From Cordia subcordata (lineage: Eukaryota; Streptophyta; Magnoliopsida; Boraginales; Cordiaceae): a stretch of 64,000 nucleotides of DNA. This document shows, in pieces, positions 46,755 to 56,634 of the stretch. A program made the position numbers and the translations under genes. The stretch spans positions 4,588,001 to 4,652,000 of the forward strand of contig JAPTOF010000015.1 of the NCBI GenBank assembly GCA_028554755.1. Reading direction: 5' to 3'. Within the stretch, counting starts at the first letter, position 1. Every line of letters starts with the position of its first letter. A model generated the notes under the pieces. That model did no database searches. It was not told the origin of the DNA and worked only from the letters and a program-made list of their open reading frames with translations.

Positions 46755-47621
46755 TTGCTCATTTACTGTTTATATCATATATGGGATATATTTGCTTGCC
46801 ATATCTTATTTTTTTGCTTAAAATGTGTTCAAAATTTTCAATTTTTTGCATATTTTGAGTTGGTTTATCTCCACGTTGGTTGGAGAGTTGGCTTTTGCTA
46901 TTGGCTTAATTGATTAGTGAAGATGAGGGTGTAAGAGAGTCCTTTTGAGTGAGCATTTCTAAGAATGTACCTTGTAGTTTCCCCACAACTTATTTGGAAA
47001 AAGTCTTTTAAAGGGTTATTGATATGAGTATCCCTTCCTTGATTGGTTCTTTTAGTGTGCCTTAGCCTCTTATTTTTCTTTTCTTTTTGTTTTATGTTAT
47101 GTATTGAGAAAAAAAAGTACTAAAAAAATGAAAAATGAAAAAAAAATGAGAAAAAAATGAGAAAAAGAGAAAAAAAGGCAAAAAGGCAACAAACAGATTG
47201 AAAAGTGAAGTATGTTGAATAACTGTCAAGTGACACAATGTCAATTTGACACAAGTATATCTTTTGTTCTTTCATGTGTTGTGAATAAGGCTTTTACGTC
47301 AATGTAAGCCATTGTGATGTATCTTCTCTTCCTTGTATCTTTGGGGCTAAGTGCATATTGGGAGGCCATATTTGTTAATAAGGCACAAAGTATTAACATC
47401 CCGGGTGTATGAGTTGGAATCTTAAGTGTATGGTGGTTCTAGCTAGTTGGTGACATTCCCAAGAGATGTGAGACCCCGTGTAATTGAACGGAGGATCCGA
47501 AAAAGACTAGAGAAGCCTTTACATGAAAGGAATGACCCCTTGTACCCCTTGGAGGCGAAAAGATAGAAAGTCAATGCAATTGGCAACTCTTTGAAAAGCA
47601 TGAGGATAGACTTCATTTAGG
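46755..47621 (+). other. 3' untranslated region of the ORFx element
   Basis: T-rich then A-rich (a run of gaaaaaaatgag-type units at 47105-47180), with no convincing coding frame. The corresponding non-coding regions of the 59034 and minus-strand elements share its landmarks: the A-rich tract, aagtgacacaatgtca, and ttgggaggccatattt near 47355. Confidence 0.7.
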
Positions 47622-47659
47622 CTTGCTTGGGGACAAGCAAGGGGAAGGTTTGGGGGTGT
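47622..47659 (+). other. Terminal hairpin and polypurine tract
   Basis: CTTGCTTG-GGGA-CAAGCAAG (47622-47641), a perfect 8-bp stem, then GGGAAGGTTTGGGGGTGT up to the 3' LTR start at 47660. The tract should prime plus-strand synthesis. Confidence 0.88.
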
Positions 47660-49192
47660 TGATGTGTGTCATTTGTGCGTGTTTGTATCTAGTTTTTGCA
47701 TGCATGTTTAGAGGTGTTTAGAGCATAATTGAGTGCATTTAGTATAGAGTTTATGCATAACTGTTAATATTTGTACATAATGTATTTTGATGCATAAATA
47801 TTACACTAAGTGTTATATTCCATGTTTTAAGAGTGTTTTAGAAGGGTTCCAGCTTACACGAGGAAGAAATGAGCTAACAGATGAAGACCGAAAGAAAAGG
47901 AATGAAGAAGGGAGCATTCTGACCCAGGTGGCCAACCTAGAAGAATTGAGGTCGATCGGCCACCCCAGAGAACATAAAAATTAAGCAAGTCGAGTTGCCC
48001 TTTAGAGCCAGTCGATCGGCCAAGTCAGAAAGTCCCTATTAGTAAGACGGTCGAGTTTATCAAGGAGCCAGTCGATTGAAAGCCCCTATTAGTAAGACGG
48101 TCGAGTTTATCAAGGAGCCGGTTGACCAGCTAGGCGCTGAAGCTGTTTATAAATTGCTCGTTTCAGCTCATTTTTAGGGAAGTAACTTTATTTTCTAAAA
48201 TCCTAATAAACCCTAACCCTTTACCCACTTTACAAAACACCCTAAATCACCATCTAAACCCTACACCAAGCTAGGATTGAAGCATTAAACAAAGATTTGA
48301 AGGATTTGTATGGATTTGGAAGCAAGGATTTAGGGAAGTTCTTCTTGTTCTTTCTCTATTTCTTGTAAATATATTGCTAGATAGGCTAGATTTAGGGTTG
48401 ATTGTTGTTGTATATTAGATTAAGGCTTTGAACAATGGATTTGTGCAGATCTTTGGTTTTTAATACATGTTTGTTTACATAAATTTATGACATGATTCAG
48501 TGTGTCTATGTATTGAAAATCAAACATGTCTATGTGTTTGTTAAAATGCCTAAGTGAATATGCATGTGTTATTTGTGCTTTAAATACTTTTATCTACTTA
48601 TATGGGTGATGTGATTGTGCTTAATCTCATGGCTTTGCTTAGTAGAGTAGGCTTTAGCTTTAAATCCAGCTAATAGGTTACATGCTACGCTTAGTCGAGT
48701 TTAGGTGCTAGTCCTTGGCTTTAAACCCAGCCAAGAGGATAAGTTTTAAGCACGGATTGCGTAGGCTAGGAGAGATTGGCCCTTAGCTTTAAACCCAGCT
48801 AACGGGTTAAACCACTAGTATTAGTTAACAGAGCCCCCGATCAACACAACGGTAATAGAAGTCCTGAGCCTTAGATAGACTTTATCCGTTATGATAGTCC
48901 AAGTCTAGTTGCAATGCGATCGCCCTAGGTGCCCTTCTTCTTTGTTAGTTCTTCCTTCCTTAGTTTGACTCGTTTAAGTTCCTCCATAGATTAGTTCTTA
49001 TTTTCCTTTTTTTTCGGAGCTCCATTCCATCCTAAAGAAAACACACAAACGCACGTAGCTAGTTTGAGGCACCCGAGCACATAGAGACCAAACTAAGGTG
49101 GCCTCCCTGTGGAGGCGATACCCGCACTCGAATCTGCTATACCATGAACGATCTGTACGATTGCGGGTGTAAAACTCGATGCGCACACATCA
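47660..49192 (+). repeat. 3' LTR of the ORFx element
   Basis: TGATGTGTGTCATTTG...GCGCACACATCA, 1533 bp. It differs from the 5' LTR by a 50-bp tandem duplication (48029-48078/48079-48128) just before the TATA box and by lacking one hairpin unit of roughly 110 bp present at about 43350-43465. Confidence 0.93.
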
Positions 49193-49658
49193 TCTATTTT
49201 CAGAATTACTATTTAATTTTATAATTTTAGATGAGTGTTTTAGACTTTAAATTTTTGTTTCTGATTTTATTGTTAGTTTTAAATTTTAAATTCAGATTTT
49301 AAGTTATATTTCAGTTTTAGTTTTTATTATTTTAACATGTTTCAATTTATTAGTTTAGGATTTATATTCTTGAACATGCCTTGGTCATCTTTATCTATAG
49401 GTTCTTGTTAGTTTATTAAATTTTATTTTTATTTTTTTTATTAAATTTTTTATTACGAGTTTATTAATTAGTTAGAAATTTTAATTATTTGTTTTGATTA
49501 AAGTTTTCTTTGTTATTTTCTTTTGATTGTTCGAATAGTAGTAAAATTTGTTAATTTCAGTATTTGACAACACAATCCTCGTGGGAACGATACTCTAGAC
49601 ATCACTTTATTACTTGTTACGATACCGTGCTCTTGAAGTTTTCACACAAATAAGTTTT

Positions 49659-49676
49659 TGGTGCCGTTGCCAGGGA
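49659..49676 (+). promoter_or_regulatory. tRNA-Asp primer-binding site of the gag-protease element
   Basis: TGGTGCCGTTGCCAGGGA, two CpG-type transitions from the consensus, six bases after the LTR end. Confidence 0.92.
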
Positions 49677-49773
49677 TTGTGTTTTTTTTTTGTCAATATT
49701 GATACCAAGTTTATCTTATTACTAATTTGAATGCTTTTTTCATTTTTTTTTTTATTAATCTACACTTCAGTTT

Positions 49774-50960
49774 GTGTGTTGGTGTACGACAGACATCAAG
49801 GAAGAAGGAGAAAACATGGTTGAACAACTTGAAGGAGCTGACAATGCACGAGCACTAAGGGAGTATGCGATACCGTCAATCAACGGCAGTGCATCAAGCA
49901 TAAGGAGGCCAGCAATTCAGGCCAACAATTTTGAGATCAAGCCAGCTATTATACAAATGATTCAGATGTCTGTGCAATTTGGAGGGTTAGCAAATGATGA
50001 TCTGAATGCTCACATTGCAATTTTTTTGGAGATTTGTGATACGTTCAAGCACAATGGTGTTACTAATGATGCCATTAGTTGAGGTTATTTCCGTTCTCTT
50101 TACGAGACAAGGCGAAGCAGTGGTTGAACTCATTATTTGCAGGAACTATCACTACATGGGATGAATTAGTTCAGAAATTTTTGGCTAAGTTCTTCCTACC
50201 AGCAAAGACAGTGAAGATGAGGAATGATATCACTACTTTTTGCCAATTTGAAGGAGAATCATTGTATGAGGCTTGGGAGCGCTACAAGGACTTGATCAGA
50301 AAGTGTCCTCACCATGGGTTACCAACATGGTTACAAGTAGAAATTTTTACAATGGTTTAAGCAATAGTACGCTCACGTTGATCAATGCTGCTGCTAGAGG
50401 TGCATTAATGAGCAAAACTCATGGTGAAGCTTATCAGTTGTTAGAAGAAATGGCAGCCAATAATTATCAATGGCCATCAGAAAGGACTACCACGAAACGA
50501 GTTGCTGGGATTTATGAAGTTGATGCATTTACTGCTCTACAAGCTCAAATCGAGGTATTGTCCAAAAAGATAGACTCTTTTGCTGTCAATGCTGTCCAAA
50601 ACCCCAATCCAAAGGTGTGATCTATGCGGAGGAAATCACAATAGTATGGAATGTCAAGTTGGTAGTCCGTCTAGACAAGTGCCGAGTGAACAAGCCAATT
50701 TTGTCTCGAACTTCTAAAAGCAAAATAATCCATATTCCAACACCTACAATCTCAGATGGAGGAATCATCCAAACTTTGTATGGAACAACAACAAAAATGT
50801 GAGGCCACCACCTATGCCTCAGCATATGCCATCACAGGTTCTAAACAATGCTCCTTCACAGGAAAAGAAGATTTCACTGGAAGATGCCTTGGCTCAATTG
50901 ACCATGAACACTTCTCAATTCATGGCACGAACTGACACCACTCTACAAAATTAGGTAGCT
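49774..50960 (+). pseudogene. gag: Athila-type gag, broken
   Basis: The N-terminus (49816 on) has REYAIPSINGSASSIRRPAI and NNFEIKPAIIQMIQMSVQFG. After a frameshift near 50075 the gag core reads LFPFSLRDKAKQWLNSL, TTWDELVQKFLAKFFLPAKT and YEAWERYKDLIRKCPHHGLP. A second shift near 50345 leads to YNGLSNSTLTLINAAARGAL. A short zinc knuckle CDLCGGNHNSMEC (C-x2-C-x3-H-x4-C) lies at about 50615-50656, and SNTYNLRWRNHPNFVW near 50740 is the usual Athila gag C-terminal block. Several stops make it non-functional. Confidence 0.9.
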
Positions 50961-50982
50961 TCTATTAGGAACAAGGGGTACA

Positions 50983-52120
50983 TTGCCAAGCAATACAGAG
51001 GTCAATCCAAAAGAGCAAGCACAGGCAATTACCCTAAGAAACGGACGAGAGCTTGAAGAGCCCAAGAAAAAGAGGACAGTAAAAGAGAGCCATGAAGATG
51101 AAAGAACAAAAGAGGCAAAGGAGGATGCGAAGAAAAAGGAAGAAGGGGTCCAAAAAGAAAGTTATATTCCTCCAATTCCATTCCCTCAAAGACTTAAGAA
51201 GCAACAATTAAATAAGCAATTTTCTAAATTTCTTGAAGTCTTTAAAAAGTTGCAAATCAACATTCCTTTTGTTGATGCTTTGGAACAAATGCCTGGTTAT
51301 GTGAAATTTTTGAAAGCGATCTCATCCAAGAAGAGGAAACTGGGTATTTTGAGTTGGTAAATTTGGTTGAAGAGTGCAGTGCAATCTTACAGAAAAAGCT
51401 ACCACATAAATTGAAAGATCCTGGAAGCTTTACAATACCATGCACTATTGGGAATTTCACTTTTGATAGGGCTTTATGCGATCTTGGTACTAGTGTTAAT
51501 TTGATGCCACTTTTAATCTACAAGAAACTCGAGATGGGGAAAGCCAAGCCAACAACAGTGTCGTTACAATTAGCTGACAGATCTATCAAGTACCCACATG
51601 GAGTTATTGAGGATGTTTTAGTGAAAGTGGACAAACATATCTTCCCTGTAGATTTCATTGTTTTAGACATGGAGGAAGATGAAGAAATTCCAATTATCTT
51701 GGGTTGACCTTTCTTGGCTACTGGGAAGGGGTTAATTGATGTGGAGAAAGAAGAGCTTGTTTTGAGGGTCCAAGATGAAAAAGTGGTTTTTAATGTTTTC
51801 AAAGCAATGGACAACCCATCAGAATTTGATTATTGCATGCGAGTTAATGCCATTGAACAAAATTTTTTTAAGAAGAATAATCCACCAAATCCTTTTTAAT
51901 CTTGCCTTATTCAGTCAAATACAACAGAAAGCCGAAATTCAAAGAGCATGTGAAATTGTTGGAAGCAATAGTCCTAATTCCTCCAAAATCAAATTTCAAA
52001 AGTGTCACCATATCATTGGCACCAGTACTTTCTACAGATAAGCGATCACCGAAATTGGAGTTCAAACATCAGCCAGTGTACTTATGCTATGCATTTCCAT
52101 TGGCAGACCCAAAAGAGTGA
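50983..52120 (+). pseudogene. Athila-type protease region, then a truncated pol linker
   Basis: 50983-51360: gag-protease linker (NPKEQAQAITLRNGRELEEP, PPIPFPQRLKKQQLNKQF). 51354-51899: protease, ALCDLGTSVNLMPLLIY with the DLGTS active-site motif, VSLQLADRSIKYPHGVIEDV and FPVDFIVLDMEED. A TGA at 51705-51707 replaces the Arg of the GRPFL motif. After a shift, 51902-52120 encodes the acidic linker ending PKLEFKHQPVYLCYAF, the region that normally leads into RT. The frame then ends and the post-pol hairpin follows within 40 bp, so RT, RNase H and integrase are cleanly missing. Confidence 0.9.
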
Positions 52121-52155
52121 CTTGAGGAAAAGTCCGGCTAAGGACTATAAACTAA

Positions 52156-52182
52156 GCGCTTCTTGGGAGGCAACCCAAGCGC
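52156..52182 (+). other. Post-pol hairpin
   Basis: GCGC, bulge TTC, TTGGG stem, loop AGGCAA, CCCAA, GCGC: a nine-pair hairpin with one bulge. The loop AGGC(A/G)(A/C) is shared with the hairpins at 34859, 46211 and 61039, while the stem bases change in pairs. Confidence 0.85.
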
Positions 52183-53884
52183 CTTTGCGAATTTGTTTTT
52201 GCTTTTGTTTTTCTATTTTATTTTTTATTTCTAATTTTTTTTCTTTGTCATTTTTTTTAGGAATTGAGTTTTGCATAAGTTTAGGGGTCGCAGCAATGGA
52301 TTTTTCAAGCTTCATAAAGGCTCAACGTCAGAAAATTTAGGAGAGTTTTTTTTTTTCCTTATCTTTTATTTTCTTAACATTGAGGATAATATTGATTTTA
52401 AGTTTGGGGGTAGGGAAGAGAGATTCTCGAAAAAAATATAAAAAATAAAAAAATAAAAAAAATTGAAAAAAATTGAAAATTTTTTTTGTTGTTGTGGTTG
52501 ATATTCACATGCCAATGATGAAAACATGGTTGAGATTGAATACGGTTCTTGGAAGTAACAAACACTGTTTTTTTGTTCTTTTTTGATTTGGATGTCAGTT
52601 TCACCTTGGTTGAGTTCTTGAACTTTCTTGAGCACATAACCATGAACATATGATTGTTTGAATTGTTGAATTCTCTTTGATTGGGTTTCTTGAATTGATT
52701 GTTAATTGATGAAAAGTTGTGGTGTATTTAGGAGATTTGTTGTTCATCTTATATTTGAACTGTAGAACCTGTTTGAGTATCACTTGAGATGAAATCCTGG
52801 ACAATGCACTATTTAGGAGATGATTTAGGCCATTTTTGGATCATTTGAGCCTTTCAAGCCTGACCCTGATCATTCTATCCCTAGTAACCCCTTTGAGCCT
52901 TTGTATGTATGAGCCTTTTCTTTGTTTAACCCTCATTATCCTTGACCTTTTAACCGTTAAAAAAAAACTATTATCCTTACCCTTGTATGAGAACTCATTT
53001 GCTCCATTCTGAAGTACAATGGTGAGGAAAAGGGTGCTTGTTTGAGTGCTTTCAAGTTATGAAGAAAAAAAGTTGAAAAAAAAAGTGTGAAGAAAAAGAA
53101 TGTGAATGAGAAGGAAAAGTTTCATTGTTTGGAATTTCTCAAATTGTGAAAGCATGAAAGGATAGGAAAAGAATTGAGAGAGAAAAAAATATTGGTTTGA
53201 TCTTAAAGTTTTTGAAAGAACAAAAAAAGAGAGAAAAATAAATTTCAGGAAAAATGAGTTTGAGAAAAATTCTTGATTGTGATCATATATGTATTTATGA
53301 GAAAGCATAAGAAAAGGGAAATTTGAAAAGAAAGGGATGAGTTTGAAAGAAGGAGGTTGTGGATTCTTTGTGTGGGTGCTATGAGTTGAGAGTAATTGGT
53401 GCTTCATTTGAGTTCTCTTGTTTTTTTTGTGAATCCTAATCTATCATTTCTTTTGTTAGCCCCTACCCAAGCCTTACGTTACAACCCTTGAAAAGTCCTA
53501 TTGATCTTTAATAGTGTGTTGTCTACATTAGTGGAGAGCTAGTATGAAAAGCAGGCCTATGGAGTTCATTGGAGAAGAGAGGAAAAAAAAAGTGAGTTAA
53601 AAAAACAATTGTGAAAAAAAGAAAACGAGAAAACAATAAGAGTTTGAGAAGTTTCTTCAAGCGAGATCAGTTTCATTATTCACTTGTTTGCATTGGTTGA
53701 TTTAAGTTGCTAGCATGATTATGCAATTGGTTATTCACACACCAAGAACTCGATTTGAGGTGTTACTAATGTTTGAATTGGAACTTGACCTTTCACAGGG
53801 TCTTGAATTTTCTTTGAACTATATATTATTTAAAATCTCTTAGGCAAGTTTGTGATGTCAATCCATAGTTTCAAGTTTAGTTCT
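52183..53884 (+). other. 3' untranslated region of the gag-protease element
   Basis: T-rich then A/G-rich non-coding sequence. It contains an internal module: a decayed hairpin AACATTG-AGGA-TAATATT (52376-52393) followed by TTTTAAGTTTGGGGGTAGG (52396-52414). The Phe-rich minus-strand frames (53057-53407) reflect GAAAAA-type repeats and are not genes. Confidence 0.7.
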
Positions 53885-53922
53885 TTTGCTCGAGGACGAG
53901 CAAAGCTTAAGTTTGGGGTGTT
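53885..53922 (+). other. Terminal hairpin and polypurine tract
   Basis: TTTGCTCG-AGGA-CGAGCAAA (53885-53904), a perfect 8-bp stem, then GCTTAAGTTTGGGGTGTT before the 3' LTR at 53923. Confidence 0.9.
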
Positions 53923-55074
53923 TGATAAGCTTAATTTTCCCAATATTTTTATACCCCTAAAACTAGAATTTTGAGTTTGATTGAATTCTATTTTAGAATA
54001 AATTCTACCTAATGGGTGTCATTTTTATATTAATTTTATAGGTGAAATAAATGTGAAATTTTGAAGGAAAATAATTTCAATCTTTGGTGATAACTTCTTG
54101 CTCGAATCTTAGAATTAGGTGGTTCAAGATGTCAATGAAAAGTTCACGATGAGACTTACAACTTTCCTATTAAGAGTTCGAGCTAATTCTTGGGCTGAAA
54201 ATTTTTGGAAATTTTTGGGCTGAAAATGAAGAAAAGTTGTTTAGCAATTATGGCATATGGACCCCACAAGCAATTACTACAAGCAAACTATTTTGATAGG
54301 ATTGGCTTGAATATGGGAAGAGAAACACGTGTAGGAAAGAAAGAAGGAAATATGAAAGGAAAAGAATTCTTCTTACATTTAAAGTCTTGAGGTGGTGGTG
54401 GACTTTGGCTTTAGTATACCTATATATATGTGCATTGTACAAGGAAAAAAAAACAGAGGAGGCCTGGAGAAGATTTTATGAGGCGTAGCACTTGTGGAGC
54501 AATTTGAAGCCTCGCAACGTTCTTCATCAGTTTTTCCAGATTCGTATTTAAATTAATTCTAGTTTATTTTATTTTATTTTTTCTTTATTTTAGATTATGT
54601 CTATTTTCAGAATTACTATTTAATTTTATAAGTTTAGATGAGTGTTTTAGACTTTAAATTTTTGTTTTAGATTTTATTGTTAGTTTTAAATTTTAAATTC
54701 AGATTTTAAGTTATATTTCAATTTTAGTTTTTATTATTTTAACATGTCTCAATTTGTTAGTTTAGGATTTGTATTCTTGAACATGCCCTAGTCATCTTTA
54801 TCTATAGGTTCTTGTTAGTTTATTAAAATTTATTTTTATTTGTTTTTCTTTTATTAATTTTTTTTTATTTTTTATCGAGAGTTTATTAATTAGTTAGAAA
54901 TTTTAATTATTTATTTTGATTAAAGTTTTCTTTATTTTTTTCTTTCGATTGTTCAAATAGTAGTAAGATTTGTCAATTTCAGTATTTGACAATACAATCC
55001 TCGTGAGAACGATACTTTACACATAACTTTATTACTTGTCACGATACCGTGCGCTTGCGGTTTTCACACAAACA
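53923..55074 (+). repeat. 3' LTR of the gag-protease element (uninterrupted)
   Basis: TGATAAGCTTAATTTT...TTTTCACACAAACA, 1152 bp. It serves as the empty-site control for the L1, MITE and ORFx element in the 5' LTR. A short local duplication (gaaatttttgggctgaaaa-like) lies near 54190-54230. TATA-like tatatatatgtgc occurs at about 54420. Confidence 0.92.
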
Positions 55075-56634
55075 GTCTTCAAATTCCCAAACTTAATTCT
55101 AATAACCTCGACTTGTGATGAATGACTACATCAGCTGTGGCAAGGAAGGGGCGACCTTAAAGGACGGGTGTAGTGGCCTAGAGTCGTGACCAGAATCCAT
55201 GTCTAAAACTATGAAGTCAATGGGGTACACAAACTCTTCTACCTATATCATAACATCCTTTACTACACCCCTAGGTCTACGCTCAGACCTATGAGCAAGC
55301 TAGAGTGTAACGTGCATGGGAGATAACTCACCTAAGCCTAGCTACTGGTAGACAGAGAAGGGAATAAGGTTTATACTGGACCCTAAATCTAATAAAGCAT
55401 GCTCAATCTGGGTTTCTCTTATGTGACAAGGAAGCGTGAATGCTCTCAGATCACTAAGCTTAAGTGGATGGGGCGATGTGCAAATACTACTCATATTCTC
55501 CATGAGTTTCACCTTCTTAGGCATGCGTGATGTGCTATGCTTCCTTATGGAAAGGTCCCTAAAGAACTTAGAGTAGGATGGCATAGAAAGAATCATATCT
55601 ATCAAAGAAAGATTAACCTTAAGATCTTTTAAATGCTCTAAGACCTTCAGAAATCTAGTATCATCACTAGGTGATGGCCTTTCTAAGGCAGACAGGAATG
55701 GAACTCTAGAAGTGACATCTCTAGACTCATGGGAATCATGAATGGGCTGCTTTCCCTCCTTATGTCGGTGGGAACTACTCTTTGCATGGTCTCTAGTAGG
55801 CTCTACTTTCTCAGCAGGACTCTCCCTCAGCAGGGTGACCAATGGACTCTCTAGACTCAAAAGGACCACTAGGTGCAGGCTCTGCATATTCAATTCCTAT
55901 TCTATTGTCCACTATTCTACTGCTTCTTAGAGTGATGACTGCCTTAGCTTGGGCTAAATGGGGATAAGTGGGGTCAGAGGAGAAACAAGACTGGGCTCTA
56001 GCGTTCACATCTGATTGTGCAGGCAATTTGCCTGGATCTCTAGTGCTCATTTGGCAGGCAAACTGCCATAATTGTGCTTCCATCCTAGCCATTTGTTGTT
56101 GATTTTGTGAACAATTTGTATCAAAAGGTCTACCCTCTTATCATGAAAAGATTGTGGAACAGGTGCAGACTATACGGGAAGGGCTGGGTGGGCAGTACAA
56201 GGAGTGCCTTACGCTACGGTGCACTAGGAAGTTTAGTTGGGTTCACATTATAAAACCGTAGAGGATTAGCAAGACAAGGTCTCTGCTGGAATAGGGCCTG
56301 GGGTTGGGAGGACTCAAACTGACCCTGACGCCATGAAAACTTTGGGTTATCTCTCTAACCCGGATTGTATGTGTTCAAATATGGGTTATACTCCCTTGAG
56401 GACCCCGTGTGGCATAGACTTGCTCTTGAATGAACTCGGGAAATTGTGGTGCTTGGGGGCAGGCTACGGTCTCATGAGTGGACTCGGAACACAATGCAGA
56501 TACTTTAACTACAGATAGGTTGGAGGACAAACCTATGGGGCTAGTCTCATGGCCTTGTGAAGAGAGGGTCAAGTGATGAATTGGTCAAGCTTATGCATCA
56601 ACGCTTTAACCTTCGTGGCAAATTGGAAGAAATC
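55075..56634 (-). pseudogene. Athila-type gag tail and protease of the mosaic element
   Basis: Minus strand, in coding order: FFQFATKVKALMHKLDQF (near 56630), the gag C-terminal block NPYLNTYNPG and DNPKFSW (about 56390-56330), then ARMEAQLWQFACQMSTRDPG (56092-), the linker HKEGKQPIHDS, LKVNLSLIDMILSMPSYSKF, and protease HALLDLGSSINLIPFSVYQ (about 55400-55342), continuing past a stop to GRPFLATADVVIHHKSRLLE near 55130. It is cut by the + strand element at 56635 on its 5' side and by the 36203-55074 insertion on its 3' side. Many stops. It is a different gag lineage from 49774. Confidence 0.85.

Larger units (their letters stand above)
42341..49192 (+). mobile_element. Complete non-autonomous ORFx retrotransposon (TSD TCTAT)
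   Basis: Both LTRs are present (42341-43926, 47660-49192), flanked by tctat at 42336-42340 and 49193-49197; the undisturbed target is in the 3' LTR near 54598. Internal order: tRNA-Asp PBS, ORFx, post-ORF hairpin, internal hairpin/PPT, long 3' untranslated region, terminal hairpin/PPT. There is no gag-pol homology. The LTRs differ at roughly 5% of aligned positions in the first 150 bp plus two larger indels. This is the best-preserved member of the family. Confidence 0.93.
36203..49652 (+). repeat. 5' LTR of the gag-protease element, in pieces
   Basis: LTR pieces: 36203-36535, 41726-41875, 42104-42340 and 49193-49652. Removing the L1, the MITE and the ORFx element (with one copy of each duplication) gives a sequence colinear with 53923-55074, apart from a few indels. 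It ends TTTTCACACAAATA before the PBS. Confidence 0.88.
36203..55074 (+). mobile_element. Gag-protease LTR retrotransposon (Athila-type) carrying three further insertions
   Basis: 5' LTR starts TGATAAGCTTAATTTT at 36203 and ends at 49652; 3' LTR is 53923-55074. The flanks gactt (36198-36202) and gtctt (55075-55079) are a 5-bp duplication with one change. PBS (49659), gag, protease, post-pol hairpin and two polypurine modules follow; RT, RNase H and integrase are absent. The 5' LTR is split by an L1, a MITE and an ORFx element, and the intact 3' LTR serves as the empty-site reference for all three. Confidence 0.88.
31505..56634 (-). mobile_element. Mosaic Athila-type element (minus strand), split by a large insertion
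   Basis: From 5' (right) to 3' (left): gag tail and protease (56634-55075), the 36203-55074 insertion, a protease-RT linker remnant (36202-36005), the C-terminal half of ORFx (35903-35328), two post-ORF hairpins (34944-34859), an internal hairpin/PPT (34486-34449), a terminal hairpin/PPT (33552-33515), and the 3' LTR (33514-31505). Its 5' end lies right of another insertion starting at 56635. The left flank gcatc (31500-31504) is the expected target duplication; its partner is outside the window. RT, RNase H and integrase are absent. Confidence 0.7.

Noticed and set aside
53057..53407. Phe-rich minus-strand 116-residue open frame
   Set aside because: Produced by GAAAAA-rich repeats in the 3' untranslated region of the gag-protease element.
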